Assembly (NCBI GenBank): GCA_030272585.1
Contig: BSYQ01000006.1
Coordinates: forward strand, 1,451,001 to 1,515,000
Reading direction: 5' to 3'
Source of the DNA: Bryopsis sp. KO-2023
Lineage: Eukaryota > Chlorophyta > Ulvophyceae > Bryopsidales > Bryopsidaceae
DNA: 64,000 nt
Position numbers and translations under genes: made by a program. Below are positions 11,301 through 23,228 of the stretch, piece by piece; the stretch's first letter is position 1; each line of letters begins with the position of its first letter. The notes below the pieces were generated by a model. The model saw only the letters and a list, made by a program, of their open reading frames with translations. It searched no databases and had not been told where the DNA came from.

Positions 11301-13757
11301 CGTCATCCGGCATTCCCACATAACGCACAGACTGGTATGTTTGCCCAGGCAGAGTACGTTGCTGAGACATGAGCATCTCACAGAAAGACTGGTACGTAAG
11401 TCGTTAGAAAGCCACAAAGCATCTGGTGCAATTGTTTGATCCTTGGGTTATGTTGTTTTTGTTTTTGTTTTTAATCTCTCTCTTTTCATCTTGGAAGGAT
11501 GTATTTGTTGCATAGTTTCTGATATTTCTGTATTGAGGGGATCTCAGCCCTATCTCAATCTGATAACTTCCACGGTCCATAAGCCGGAAATATTAATTAC
11601 GATGATTAGTAAACGCTGGCTGGGATGATTAGTGAAACTCTACAAATAACCCCAGCAGAAAGAGAGAGAAACCAAAAAGAAGGGACTGGTTTATTGGCAG
11701 AATTCTTCTACTTTGCTTATCTATGTCAACTATTGCTGTACAGATGCTTTGTGGCTTTCGATTTTTTTTTCTTTTTTTTTTTCCCTTGTTGTTTTGTTCC
11801 AAACATGTGAAGCGCCGATAATATGAACCAAGAATCAAGGGCCTGTGCTTTTTTGGTTTGGCCAATATTTTGGATGGGTGTGTAAATGAAGTCCATCAAT
11901 CAACCTATGTCACTCTTTTCACCTTTTCCCTCCTTTTCCCCTTGAGATGGAAAAAAAAATCCCATAAAAAAAAGAGGAAAGGAAAGGAAAGGAAAATTTG
12001 CATCTTTTTTGAAACAACACGTCCACGGACCAACCCATCCGATTGTGATTTTTTTTTCAATTTTCTGGAAGCCCCGATTTTTAAAACCGAAAGGATTGGG
12101 GTTCTCTCTACTTTTTCGGCAGGTTTTGGAGGATGTGGAAGCTTCTCCAGTTTTCAAATTGGGAACGGGCTTGCTTGATGTTTTCCAAAGGGGCGAATGG
12201 ACGGTGGATTCCGATTTGGTCCCCCTTTTCGATGTCGTGTGCTCTTGTGTTTTGGTTACTTTGCAATTGGGCTACAAGCCTCTCTGGACGCGAGCAGTTC
12301 GTGTTCTCAGCAAGGTGATACTTTCTCACCACGAGCTTTTTCTTAGTACCTTTTTTTTTTCCTTTCATTTATTTATATTTATTTATTTATTTAATTTCTT
12401 GGACATCCCTTATCGATAACGCCTTGTGGGGTTGCTTGTGTCGAAAACGGAAAGGTTTGATAAGTTTCGCCACATAGAGCGGACTCTGCGTGGATTGACC
12501 TAATTTTCAGGATGGGATAAGTACCTTCTTAGTACCTTTTTTTTTTAGTTTCGATTTCTAATGCGACTTCCCCCCCCCTCCCCACAAAAAAAAAAAAAAA
12601 AAAAAAAGGAAGGGCAGCATGAATTGAAAAGTTAATTCTGGTGGAATTGTAGGTGAGCTCGGACTTGGCCAAGACTGTATGGGGAGGCCACGCAGTGCAA
12701 ATGCTGAAACTCGAAACAGTAAACAAGATTTTCGCAAGATTGGTTCGCGAAGGGGTTGCTGGGGAAGGTCCAAGCTCCGGGGCGCCCTACGAGATTTCCA
12801 TGGAAATGAGGGAAGAGTTTGCTCAGCACCCGCATCTGGCTAAAGGCTTCGTTCACCCGCTGATGCTGGTCAAAGATGAATTCGTGGAGTTCCTGCAGGC
12901 TTATATTTGGGATTGCGACAATGCAACTTTTCAGGTGGGGTGTGTTTTATCTTTTTCCGGAGAGGAAAAACCTCAGGTACCCTTTTTTTTTAAGGGGCTG
13001 AACATCGTTTGCTTTCTTGGTAAAAGATTCTCGACGACCCCAGTGGTCTAGAAATACTGAGCAGTGCAGGTATCAAATAATAAAAAACATAGAGTTTTTT
13101 TTTTCTTCCCCCTCTCCAAACTTCAACTTGAACCATGACCATGGTACCTATATAATTTCTCCGTCATTCTTTCAACGACATTTTTTTTATCTTTTTATTG
13201 TTTTTTGGGTTAATTTTTTTAACTTTTTTGGGTTGTTTTTTTCTTTTTCTCAGGTTTTGGAAGCTATGGAGGATCTTTTGAGCGACGAGGCCAGTCTGGC
13301 TGGACACGACACCGTTCTAGTCTCGAAGAGCATCTGCAGAATCGCGGGCATCGAAGACAAATTCCAAACGCACCGAATGGTATACTGGCTCTTCCGTCCG
13401 GAGCAGACCAAAGCTGGAATCTGGCACATGGCCTTCGGCCGATTCGGCCGCCAGCATCGCTGGAGACTCCTGTACCTGCTGATGCAGTTATCCAAATACG
13501 GGGAAGAAACCACGGAGCATTTCAGGAAGAGGCCGAATTGGACTCGGTTGTTGGGTTGGATGGTGAAAGATGGTGCTGTGGAAGGGGGGAAAGTTTCCGG
13601 GGAGCCGGGCATTGACAAGAGGGAGGTTTATAAATGGGCGCAGGAGTATGGAAATCCACCGGAATCGTCCATAGATACGACCAGGCGGAGTGCTGGATCT
13701 TCCATGCAACCCAGTGCTAGTTACAGAAGGGTTTCCGGTAGTATGGAAAGAAGTTGA
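8347..13757 (+). CDS. unrecognised nine-exon protein, about 760 residues
   Basis: Exons, inferred from GT-AG borders that keep phase: 8347-8766, 9041-9292, 9810-9920, 10247-10433, 10685-10788, 11104-11334, 12123-12314, 12653-12934, 13254-13757, stop TGA. The sum is 2283 bases, a whole number of codons. Residues about 110-125 are a Ser/Ala/Pro run and residues about 225-265 are acidic and Ser-rich, so the N-terminal third looks disordered. From about residue 270 it is an alpha-helical, Leu-rich globular protein with several Cys and His residues, ending in a basic Ser-rich tail. I do not recognise the family; the helical C-terminal part could be a repeat scaffold of the ARM/HEAT kind, but that is a guess. 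Two donors are possible at the end of exon 6 (11335 or 11395). A 43-base protein-like piece at 13030-13072 may be an alternative exon. The start is either ATG 8347 or ATG 8356. Confidence 0.65.
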
Positions 13758-16700
13758 AGTGGGGGGAGGGGGGGGGGGGAGGAGGAAAGAGGAAAAAAAG
13801 GGAAAACATGGAAGAGACCTCAATGGCGACAGAAAGAAATTCAAAATTATGGTTGGATGGACGAAAACCAACTTCAACAATACGGGAGAAGAAGAAAAAG
13901 AACAAAAAAAAAAGAACACCAAAAAAAAAGGAACAAAAGGTTGGAAGGAAAAAAAAAAGAAGAAATCAATCAGGAGGAAAAAGACGAAACCAAAAAAGGT
14001 GGAGAAAAGGAAGGAGGGAAAAAACTACTTTTTTTTTCTGCGTTCAAATATGACACCGAAACTTGATATATATAGATATATATACATACATATATATACA
14101 ATTAAAAAGCCTTCTTGAGGGGATGGTCTTCTGTGAATCGTTCCACAAAAAAAAAGGAGGTTTTCTTTGTTTTGGAAAAAAAAGGGGGGGTTGAGGGAAA
14201 ATGGTTGTAAGTTATTGCTATTAATGGTTGGTTTTTTTGGGGGGGGAGGGGAAGGGAAAAGAGGCATGCGTATCAACTGCAAAAGAACTATCATTTCGAC
14301 AGGGTGGGAATTTGTTTTTTTTGTTTTCTTTTCACTGCATCAATAGAGGGGTGAACAGGTTATTAGATTTGGGTTATCCGGTCTAAAAAAAAAGAAAGAA
14401 AAAGAACAAGAGGGGGGGAAAAACCAAATATGTCAATTGGAATTTGCACGGAAAAATGGTTAAAAGAATCAATATTCACATCAGCACCATCATTATCCGT
14501 CCTATATTAAAACAAAACAAAAAAAAAGAGTCAGGGTGATATGAGGGGAAGGGGTACAGAAAGAGTGAGTTTTGGCAAAAAAAAAATATAATTATTAAGG
14601 ATTCAAAAAAGAAACATGTGGGCAGGGGGTTTTCACATTGAGGGTTCACGAAATCTCTCCGGAAAAGAAGGGAAAAAAAGAAAAGAAAAAAAAAACATGA
14701 AAAGAAATGAAAGCTTAGTTTATAAGATTGTCGAAACATTGGTATGGAAATTTAAGTTAGGGCTGGAAGTGGGGGTGTGGGTCGTGATGCTGTGTGGATG
14801 TTCGGCATGTGCTTTTTTCAAGCAAATTTTCTGGTGGCCGATTTTAGCTGCATGCGGCCGAAAAAACATGCATGGAACTGTTAATATGTTAGATACACGC
14901 ACGTTTTCTTTACATAACTCCCCCCCCCCCTTCCCTTTTTTTATATCTCTCCTTTTTTATTTATTTATTTTGGTTAAAAAAAGCTCTCTTTTCTAGCTTT
15001 TCCCCATTTGCTTCCTTTTGTGTGTGTGCGTGACCAAATGGAGTTATTCAATCGACCCCCCTTCCCCCCCCTTCTTTTCTAAAGAGGTATCTTTGAGATG
15101 GTAACCTTTTTGTTTTAAAAAGAAAAAAAAAAAGAGCCAAAATAAGAACGAAGAGGGAGGGAAGGGGAAATGAAAGGGTTGGTTCACCAAAGAAAAACAA
15201 GTAGCTCAAGAATCCAGGGTTGAAAAAAAAAGAAAAAAAAGGGAAAAAAAAGGAAAAAAAAAGAAGAAAAACTGTGGGGTCTGGAGCCATGTTGAATGGG
15301 GTGACTATGGTTTTCTTTTTTGGTCAATACTGATTTTTTTTGGAAATCCATTAGCTGGAGAAAAGAAAGAAGTCCTGTTTTCTTTGTTTTTTTTAATTGT
15401 TAAGCCGAGAAGGGAGCGGACTGCGTTGAATTTCATTGTGCAAATCATTTTCACAAGAATAGTGAGGCATGATTCGCAACTGATTTGACTGTATATAAAT
15501 TCGGACTATTGACACGAAAAAAAATGTCTAATTTTATGCGAGGAAAAGAAGGTTTTTGTTGTTGTGGCGAGTCCTTTGGTTCGGTTTTTTCGTTGTGTGT
15601 GTGTTTTTTTTCCCTTTTCGTTTTTTTTTTCCCCCATGGGATGGACTAGGGTAGATTTTTCATCTCTTCATTTTGCCCCCCTTTTTTTGGTTTTTTTCAT
15701 TGTAAGAATGAAATTGTTTGGAGAAAAAAAGGTTAAAGAAGAAACAAAACAAGAAGAAAAAAAAACAGAGAGGAACATGGGTGGAAAGCCATGGGCTCTT
15801 GGTGTATTATTCGGATGTTTTTGTTTTTTTTCTGTTTTTTTTTTTTTGGGGGGGGGGGTGGGCGTGAGAGGAAAGAGTTTCCACATGCCAAACGAAGAAG
15901 AAAAAGACTTTGATGGGGAGGGGAAAAAAATGAAACGGATGGGAAGGCCGGGGGAGTTTGTTTTGGGGGAGGAAAGGAAAAAGAAAAAAGACCGCATCAA
16001 ATAAAACTCTCTAGGTTGGGGAATATGAGGTCGCCTTTGCATTTTTACATGCAATAATAATTGCTGATGATCTCTGTAGGTGTCTTTGTTGGCTGCTTCT
16101 CGGAAGCCAACCTTTGTAACACACTTTTTCATTGAACATGCTCTTTTTTTTATTCCCCCCTCGTATATTTTTGTGAATGTCCTTTTTCTCAAGGGAAGAG
16201 GAAGAGGGGGTGATTTTTGTGGGGTTGTGTTTTTTTCATTTTTTTTTTTTTTTAACCTTGATGGATGTAATAATAGATTTGTCTACGTGGACGGAGGATT
16301 GATCTCCAGTGTCCGAATGGATGAAGGGAAAAAAAAAAAAGAAAGAAATGGGGAGGAGGGGGGGGCATGGTGTTGGTTTTGTTGGTTGATGGGGTGTATT
16401 GGTGAAGTTACATGGCCTGGTTGCATGTCGATTTAGGAATTTCGTGTCGAGATCGTGAAAACCATCCAGTAATAAGAAGGGGAGCCAATCCAGAATGTGG
16501 CGAGAAAGAATATCTTTTTGAAGGGAGAAGTGTTTTTTTTGGAGGGGGTGGAGTGAAAACCTTTTTTTTTTTGGTGGGTTGGTGTTTTGTTTTCTTTTTT
16601 CACATTGTTGCGGTTTTCTGGAGGGATTTATTGCTTCTCTGAGATTGGTATATTTGAGAAGTGGGAGGGAGGGGGGGAGGGTTAAAGAAGGGTTTTCATG

Positions 16701-16985
16701 AACCATATTGTGTAATTCGGCATTGCTACCGTCTCTTGGCACTTTTTCTTATGCAGCATATTTCAGTTCAGTGGCATAATTCCAACGGGAAAAAGCATTT
16801 GCAATCTTCTAAGATGAAACAGCCAATTTTAGGGACACTTGCGGGCCAGCAAAATTGAAAAACAAATGCACAGGTGACAAGGCACCATAAATTTGAACCA
16901 AAAAAACTTTGATGCAACTGTGGCATATCCCCTGCCTCCTCCCAACTCATTCTTTTTAAACGATATTGTGGGCTGAGTGCGTGTC
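13758..16985. other. low-complexity intergenic DNA, purine/GT-rich
   Basis: No gene seen. Directly after the stop at 13757 the plus strand is almost pure purine for about 280 bases. Further on come poly-A, poly-T and poly-G tracts and a TA-rich microsatellite around 14064-14100. Frames here translate into Lys- or Phe-rich low complexity. Confidence 0.6.
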
Positions 16986-17468
16986 TCACTGCTGCTCAAA
17001 GAATCTTGGTCCGAAAGTCTTTGCAACTTTTCTCTTCCATTCAACCACCCTTTGTTCCCTGAAGCTTCAGATCCACACAACCCCACTGCACAACCCCACA
17101 GTGTTCCAGCAAAAAGAGTTACAGAATAAGACACACAAGCATCACCGAATGTCGAAGTTACTCTTCCCAGCGATCTCCCCAAAGAACCCAAGAAGCAACA
17201 TACAGTCCACCATGCGCCTAGTCTCCCAGCAAGGGAGACCAACCTCATGGATAGACACAACAGCACCGACATCTCCAGAAAATCGCACCACCTTCTTGTG
17301 GTCGTGGGGGATCTCAAATGCCTTGAACAAGACAGGAAAAAAACATCAGACCCTGGTGCCCTTTTGCATTTCAATGCTCTTGCAGTGACACACTGGATCC
17401 AAATGCAACTGTTCCATTCTCTGGGTGATGTCAGCAGTGTCAAATGGCCACCCACATTTGCTCAACAT
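16986..17468 (-). CDS. small unknown three-exon protein with a 30-base intron
   Basis: Three exons join in phase on the minus strand: 17352-17468, 17146-17321 and 16986-17058, giving 121 residues from ATG at 17466-17468 to TGA at 16986-16988. The first intron is only 30 bases (17322-17351) and contains an in-frame stop, so it cannot be read through; it starts GT, has a run of seven T and ends AG. The protein has a Cys/His pair near residue 30, a central globular part with a motif HDHKKVV, and a basic helical C-terminus ending FGPRFFEQQ. It has no signal peptide or membrane segment. I do not recognise the family. It lies head-to-head with the JmjC gene, 121 bases apart. Confidence 0.6.
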
Positions 17469-17589
17469 CGTTCATTTTTGACACTAAAGCATGTCTCGTT
17501 CTCACCCCAATCCTGTTCTCGTCGTACAAGTACTGGAATGATGATTTTGTATGTGTTGGACAGGAAAGGCAGCCACAAGGACCAAAAAC
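17469..17589. promoter_or_regulatory. short bidirectional promoter region
   Basis: Only 121 bases separate the start codons of two divergent genes (17468 minus, 17590 plus), so both promoters and both 5' leaders must share or overlap this space. No TATA box or known element stands out. Confidence 0.4.
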
Positions 17590-20500
17590 ATGCAGGACGC
17601 ATCCCAGATTCGCCATTCAGGTCTCGGAGACTTGGCAGTGTTTCCTGACGATTTGATCTGTCGAGTGCTGGAATGTCTCGACCTGGGCTCCATTCTTGCA
17701 CTTGCAGCAACATCGAAATTCTTGCGAGTGTTCTGTCTGGAAGAACCCCTGTGGCAGACATACGCGCTGGATTTGAGCGAAGGCAGCCTGGCGTGGAGGG
17801 GCAACTGGCAAAAAACGGCTCTGGCGTTGATCGATGAGAAGTGAGTTGTGGGATTTGAATGGTGATTGGTGCCCAGTGCATGCCAAGTTGATGTCTGATG
17901 AATGCCTCCGCAAAGCTATAGGGAAAGGATGTCTCGATTTCTGTGAGTGTGTAGAAGCATGATGAAGGAAGGCCTGATTTGAGGAAACTGTGGAATGTCC
18001 GAAGCCGAACTAATCAGTAATAAACACGCACATTCAGTCTCAGACTCTAGGTTTGACAATTCTTAATGTTTCGCAGACCTGGTGGTGTCGACATCCCGGA
18101 GCGGGTGCTTCAAAATGGGGTGGGTGAGGTGTTTCCTGTTTTGGATTTTTCGTCCTTGGAGCTTTACAAACGGTGGTACAGATGCAACATGGATGTGGAG
18201 AGGTTCGATCCCCCCAGCTGTTCAATCGAAAGGGTTGATGGGAGGAGCATTCTGCCAGAGATGTTTTTCGAGTGCTTCGATCGGCTTGGGAAACCTGCCC
18301 TCATCGACGATTTGCAGACTGACTGGGGAGGTGAATGCTGGTTCTGCCTCTGGGGTTCTCGCACATGGTTTGTTTGATTATGTGTCGATGGGAAAGATGT
18401 ATGTATGTGTGGGCTTTGCAGCAATGCGATGGACGTTGAATGGGTTAGAGGAGAAGTTTGGTGAGCTCCGATTCTCTATCAACTGCCCTGGGAAAACAAG
18501 CGTCAAAATGGAGCTGAAGAATTTTCTGCGGTACATGGAGGTCCAACACGATGAAAACCCTCTGTATCTTTTCGACGGCGAGTTCGGTGAAAGCTGCCCT
18601 GAAATGCTTCAAGACTACAGAGTGCCGTCCATTTTCCCAGAGGATTTCTTCAATAAACTCGGTAATTCGAAGGTGATGATGGTCTATCCCTCCCACCCCC
18701 ACCCCCACCCCCAGCAGCCCAACTTTTCTTCCTTTCATATAATCTGAAATGCATGCGTTTTTCTTCTTGTAGCAACAAGTCGGCCGCCCTATCGTTGGGT
18801 ATTGATAGGACCTCCTCGGTCAGGGTCAATTTGGCATATTGACCCCACCGCCACCAGTGCATGGAATTCTCTCATCTCAGGTATGCATTTTTTTTTTCAA
18901 GTTTTCTCCATAAATCTTGACGATCAGATAAGATGTTTCAAATCTGCTCCATCAGATTCGCTGACATCCTCAATGTCGCTCGATGCTTTATAAAAATCAG
19001 TTGTTTGTCTGACATGCAACTCAATAAAGATCCTAAAATTATTTCTTATTTTACAAGAAAAAATTGGGTTAAATAGTTTACTGTTTTTGGTCGAGAGTGT
19101 TCGATGCTTGATTGGCTCCACGTTTTAGCCACCGTGTGGTGGTACGATTTCAGGAAGGAAGAGGTGGGCATTGTACCCCCCAGGAACGGTGCCTCCTGGA
19201 GTGGAGTTCACATCCCTTCCCCACCCAGCATGCCAAGACATGGATTTCCAATCCCCCTCAGCTCTCTTCTGGTTTCTGGAAATATACCCAAATCTAGACC
19301 CCACCGAACGCCCAATCGAATTCCTGCAACAACCTGGAGAGACGGTGTTCATTCCCAGTGGATGGTGGCATTGTGTGCTGAATCTGGAGACCAGCGTCGC
19401 AATCACTCAGAACTTCGTTTCCAGGGCGAATCTGAAGGAGGTGGTGGGATGTCTGGCACGGGGGGCGTTTAGGTATCATTTGAGGCTGTATGGGGAGGAT
19501 GAAGTGGGTGAAGAAGAAAAAGAACAGCTGATGAATGAGGGAGGTGCTGCTGCTGAGGGGTTATCGGTGGTTGGGTGCAGATGGTTGGGTCAATGGATGA
19601 CGCGATTATGGAGGGAGGAAACTCATGCTGATGTAAAGGTATGGTGTCCAGCCGAAGTGCTTGTTTTTTTAGATTTATTGTTTCAAGGCTGAAAGCCCCC
19701 TGTAGCCTCTCTGCTACGAGAATTAGTAATACTGTCCGCCACTCTAATAATAACCAACCGAGATCCCCAATCCTGAATTCTTTCTTGAATAATAAAAGAA
19801 ATTTTCTTTTTTTTTTGAATGCTCTCTCATTGCAATGTTTCTTCTCATTTTCTTTTTTGGGGGCATTTTTTTCATTAGGAAAAGACAACGCAATGAATTT
19901 CTTAAAGTGCTCTGTGTTTTTTTTTTTTTTATTGGGGTGGCTGGGGACTAATAAATCCATTTTTCCCAAGTAATGAATTTATCAACCGATGCAGGATATT
20001 CTGTGGGAAAGTGGCTGCGAATACTTCAATGCACAAATGTGGCTTTCCATTCTGATGTCAGCTTGCTTGGACCTTGATCTGGGAAAACCCAAAAAATACG
20101 AAGCTTTGCCATTGACAGCGACCTCCAATTGGGTTTTTAGAGTAGGAGATTCCATCATTAAAGTCTACGTAAATGAGGTATCAGAAATTCTTCGGTGCAA
20201 AGCACTCGATTAGTTCCATTATTTTGGGGTGTGTTTTTTACTTTTAATTGCGAAATGTCTGTATTTGTGATGTTGTATTTTTTGGGGTTTTTTGCTATGA
20301 TTGCAAGGGCAATATGTGTTTTTGGCTTTTGTGTTTAATTTCTTCCTGTTGTTTTTATGGCGAACAGGTGGAAATGAAGGGCATGCTACAGAGTGTCGTT
20401 GAGGAGTTGCTGCTCCAAAGTATGACTAATTCAACTGTTGTGGAGAAAGGATGGGTTCCAAAGCTGAAGGGGACACACAACGCTGATCTCCGATTGCCGC

Positions 20501-22023
20501 ACTCCAAGCTAAAATCTCCGATGCTGTCAACATCTCTATGTGAAGGGAAATCATTGTCCGATTGCTTTCAAAGGTGTTTGTGTCTTCTGGGGTGTTATTT
20601 TTGGGGGGGGGTCTCAGGGCAGCCATCTTCACTTGCCATGCGTTCACTCCCCAATCTGTGATTGGGATTTTTTATCTAATGTCATGCATGGTCCCCTCCC
20701 AGCGTTTACTCGGTGTAAGTGTCTCTGTTTCCTGCAGGCTTTCAGCATTGCACCTTATCCAGGTTGCGACAGAAACTGGCAAAATCTTGGCACACATCCA
20801 TACCATCCCCATGCAGAGTTCGACAGAATTCATGCCATTTTCCAAGGAAACAGACACGGTCTTGTTTCGGGATTCCGCCCCGATGAGCGATTGGTTGAAA
20901 TCCCAAATTCATGATGGGACATTCTGGCAAGCACAGGACCCCACAATTGCATGGAGCTCAGCGGAGGGCGAAATCCGTATTCTCATGAGGGATGGGGCAC
21001 CGTGCACCGCCACGATAAAACATCAGAATGAGGTCAGACGAGGTTTTGGTCCATGGTATCCCTTCGTTTCGTTTCTGAGATGGAGACGAGCCACGGTGGT
21101 GGAACATCACAAAAAGGTGGGACGCTGCTTTTTTCTCGTCTTTTTGTGGCAATGATTCAACCACAGGGGGATATTTCACCACCTCAAGTGGATAATTCTG
21201 AGCCCGCATCAAGGAAAAAAACAATCGATGAACCTTTGATAAACGCGAACATCCTCTTGCTGTAATTGGAAGATGCAACATCGTGTAGAGTGTGTTTGTT
21301 TGGGGGTGGCCAATAGAAGCGGTAAAGAGATGTAACTGTCGTTTGATATTGCATAAGCTTTTGCAGGCTGGTTGGCTTGTATATATAATATATTTATATT
21401 CTGCCCCTGCCCAGTGGATCTTCATTTGTGTTGAGGTGTTCGGTGGTGTATTTCTTGTTCAGTCTGGATCCATGCCTAATCATCTCATGCACGAATTGGA
21501 TGCTTATCTTCCGGAGGACCCATCCCTCCTTGTGGAAGCTTCCCCTCGATTCGACCCCTGTTGGTTGCATGGAGACATGACTCATGACAACATCCTTACA
21601 ACACTGGATGATAAGCCACACAAAAACGGAGTCATCCCAGCTGAACCTCCCCAAGAAAATGGAGCATTCAACCCTCCAGTGACAGTTATCGATTTTGGGG
21701 ATGCTGGCCATGGGGATGCTCTGTACGATTTCGTGGCAGTTGCGATTTCGTCTCTGAAATGTAAGGAGGATTTGATGGCTCCATTCTTGGATTCGTATTT
21801 GAGGAATCGAGGGGTGCTTGGTGGGGAGCCCATGGTGTTTTCGAATCGGAGCATCAGCTTGTCAAAGATTGCAATGTGTTATACACTGCTGCATGAAGAC
21901 AGCGCCGTCCGGCGAGTTTTTGAACTGAGGCCGGAATTGAGGAAGTCTCAAACACTGGATGAAGTGCAGGTTAAGTTTTGGGGATTTCTAGACAAGTGTG
22001 TAACAAACAATCATCCATGTTGA
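17590..22023 (+). CDS. F-box / JmjC / APH fusion protein, JMJ21-like
   Basis: Nine exons join in phase: 17590-17840, 18077-18330, 18422-18661, 18773-18880, 19154-19638, 19995-20177, 20368-20573, 20738-21032, 21463-22023, giving 860 residues. Residues about 10-60 are an F-box ([14 protein letters not shown]). The JmjC domain follows: HID in exon 4 supplies the His and Asp of the iron site, and [10 protein letters not shown] in exon 5 supplies the second His; [10 protein letters not shown] lies between. The last four exons are an aminoglycoside-phosphotransferase-like kinase domain with [10 protein letters not shown] and VIDFGDAG, the catalytic and metal-binding loops. This order matches Arabidopsis JMJ21 (943 residues). 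Members are 2-oxoglutarate/Fe(II) oxygenases, here probably also an SCF ubiquitin-ligase adaptor through the F-box. Substrates are unknown to me. All key residues I looked for are present, so the enzyme parts look functional. The start ATG gives a short leader before the F-box. Confidence 0.9.
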
Positions 22024-22412
22024 CCCTTGAAAATGTGCAATCTCTACAGTGGAAAGCACTGAGGCTTTTCCTCAAGAAAACAGAAAGAGAGGCGAAACGA
22101 CCAAGGAGTGGACGAGCCAACATTCTTCTCAGGATCTTGTTCGCCGGGCCATTGATTCCCATCGATAGAAAAAGGAGTCCTGGGGTGAGGTGGTCTGTGC
22201 ACTTTTGCCCTGGCCAGAAAATTCATTCAGTATGTAGGTTTTGGTGCTCACTCTTTGGTAGATTCGCTCCCAAAGAATTCTGAATTAAAGAATTCAGTGA
22301 ATGTACGCGTCTTTTTTGCGTCATTCACTTCATCGATTAATTTCTTCGATTAACCTTTTCGAGAAAGGGGCACAGAGAGAGTGACGATCCGGCATCGACA
22401 GAAACTGGACGT

Positions 22413-22891
22413 CTAGAGGCGTTCACAGTCAGCTCGATGCCCAAAACTACTCACCTCTAGCGCCGAGACCTTGGCTTTGATTTTTTCCAAGGTGGCCTGA
22501 ACCGCCTTCAACCGAGACAGAAGCGCCGCCACTTTGGCCTCGACGCTTTTGTCGCGCTTGCGGTCGTTTTCCTCTCCCAGCGCGAGGACAGCTTTAAGCT
22601 CTTCGCAAAAAGAGCTACACGTTCGTTAATCCCTCCGACCCACTCAAAAACCCAGGAAAATGCCGACACCAGATCTCACCATCACGGACGAGTTGCAAAG
22701 ACGTCGTCAAAGTTTCTTGGCTTTGTAACACGGACTGGAGTTTTAGATCTCCATCTTCGACCAGTCCCACTAAAGAGCTTGTCCAGTCTGTGAAACGAAG
22801 AGGAGGACGTCACGTGATGTAGAGGGAGCTTCGCAGAAACTATGGAAACTCAACCGAGCGAAGCCGGACCTGCAGGGCTCGACGTCGACAT
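22413..22891 (-). CDS. small coiled-coil protein, possibly KxDL/BLOC-type
   Basis: Exons 22855-22891, 22680-22787 and 22455-22600 join in phase from ATG 22889-22891 into 97 residues of soluble, helical, charged sequence (core LRSRLKAV-like heptads near the end: LLSRLKAVQATLEKIKAKV). The third exon ends in a perfect donor (GAG then GTGAGT). Either the reading continues to a TAG at 22413, giving 110 residues, or it splices to a tiny exon at 22337-22354 that ends VNRRN. Size and helical pattern recall small subunits of the BLOC-1/BORC type such as KxDL proteins, but no diagnostic motif is clear, so this is only a suggestion. It lies tail-to-tail with the JmjC gene, whose stop is 390 bases away. 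Confidence 0.55.
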
Positions 22892-23228
22892 CAGCTGCCC
22901 GCACTTTTGGGGTTCGACTCTCCAGAATCGCTGGGATCGATGTAATGCGCGCGATCCATTTGAGTTCGCGAAAGCTTCATAACGAAAATGAAATGCACGA
23001 TCAAATATAATGGAGAAAAAAACAAACAAAACGTCCTTGGGTGAGCGTTTGATAAACTTGGGTGAGTTGTGGCATCTATCCACATCTTTCTCATACATGC
23101 ATATGTTACAGAAATATTTTTTTCCCTACGTCCCTACAAGATGAAAATCACCCTGATCCCATTTGCTAATCCGGTGCAACAACTCAATAAACACAAGCTA
23201 GCCAATCGCTGTCAGTCACACCATGCTG

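Noticed and set aside
16829-17455. 208-residue minus-strand open frame
   Set aside because: It overlaps in another frame the three-exon gene at 16986-17468, whose phases and splice sites fit better.
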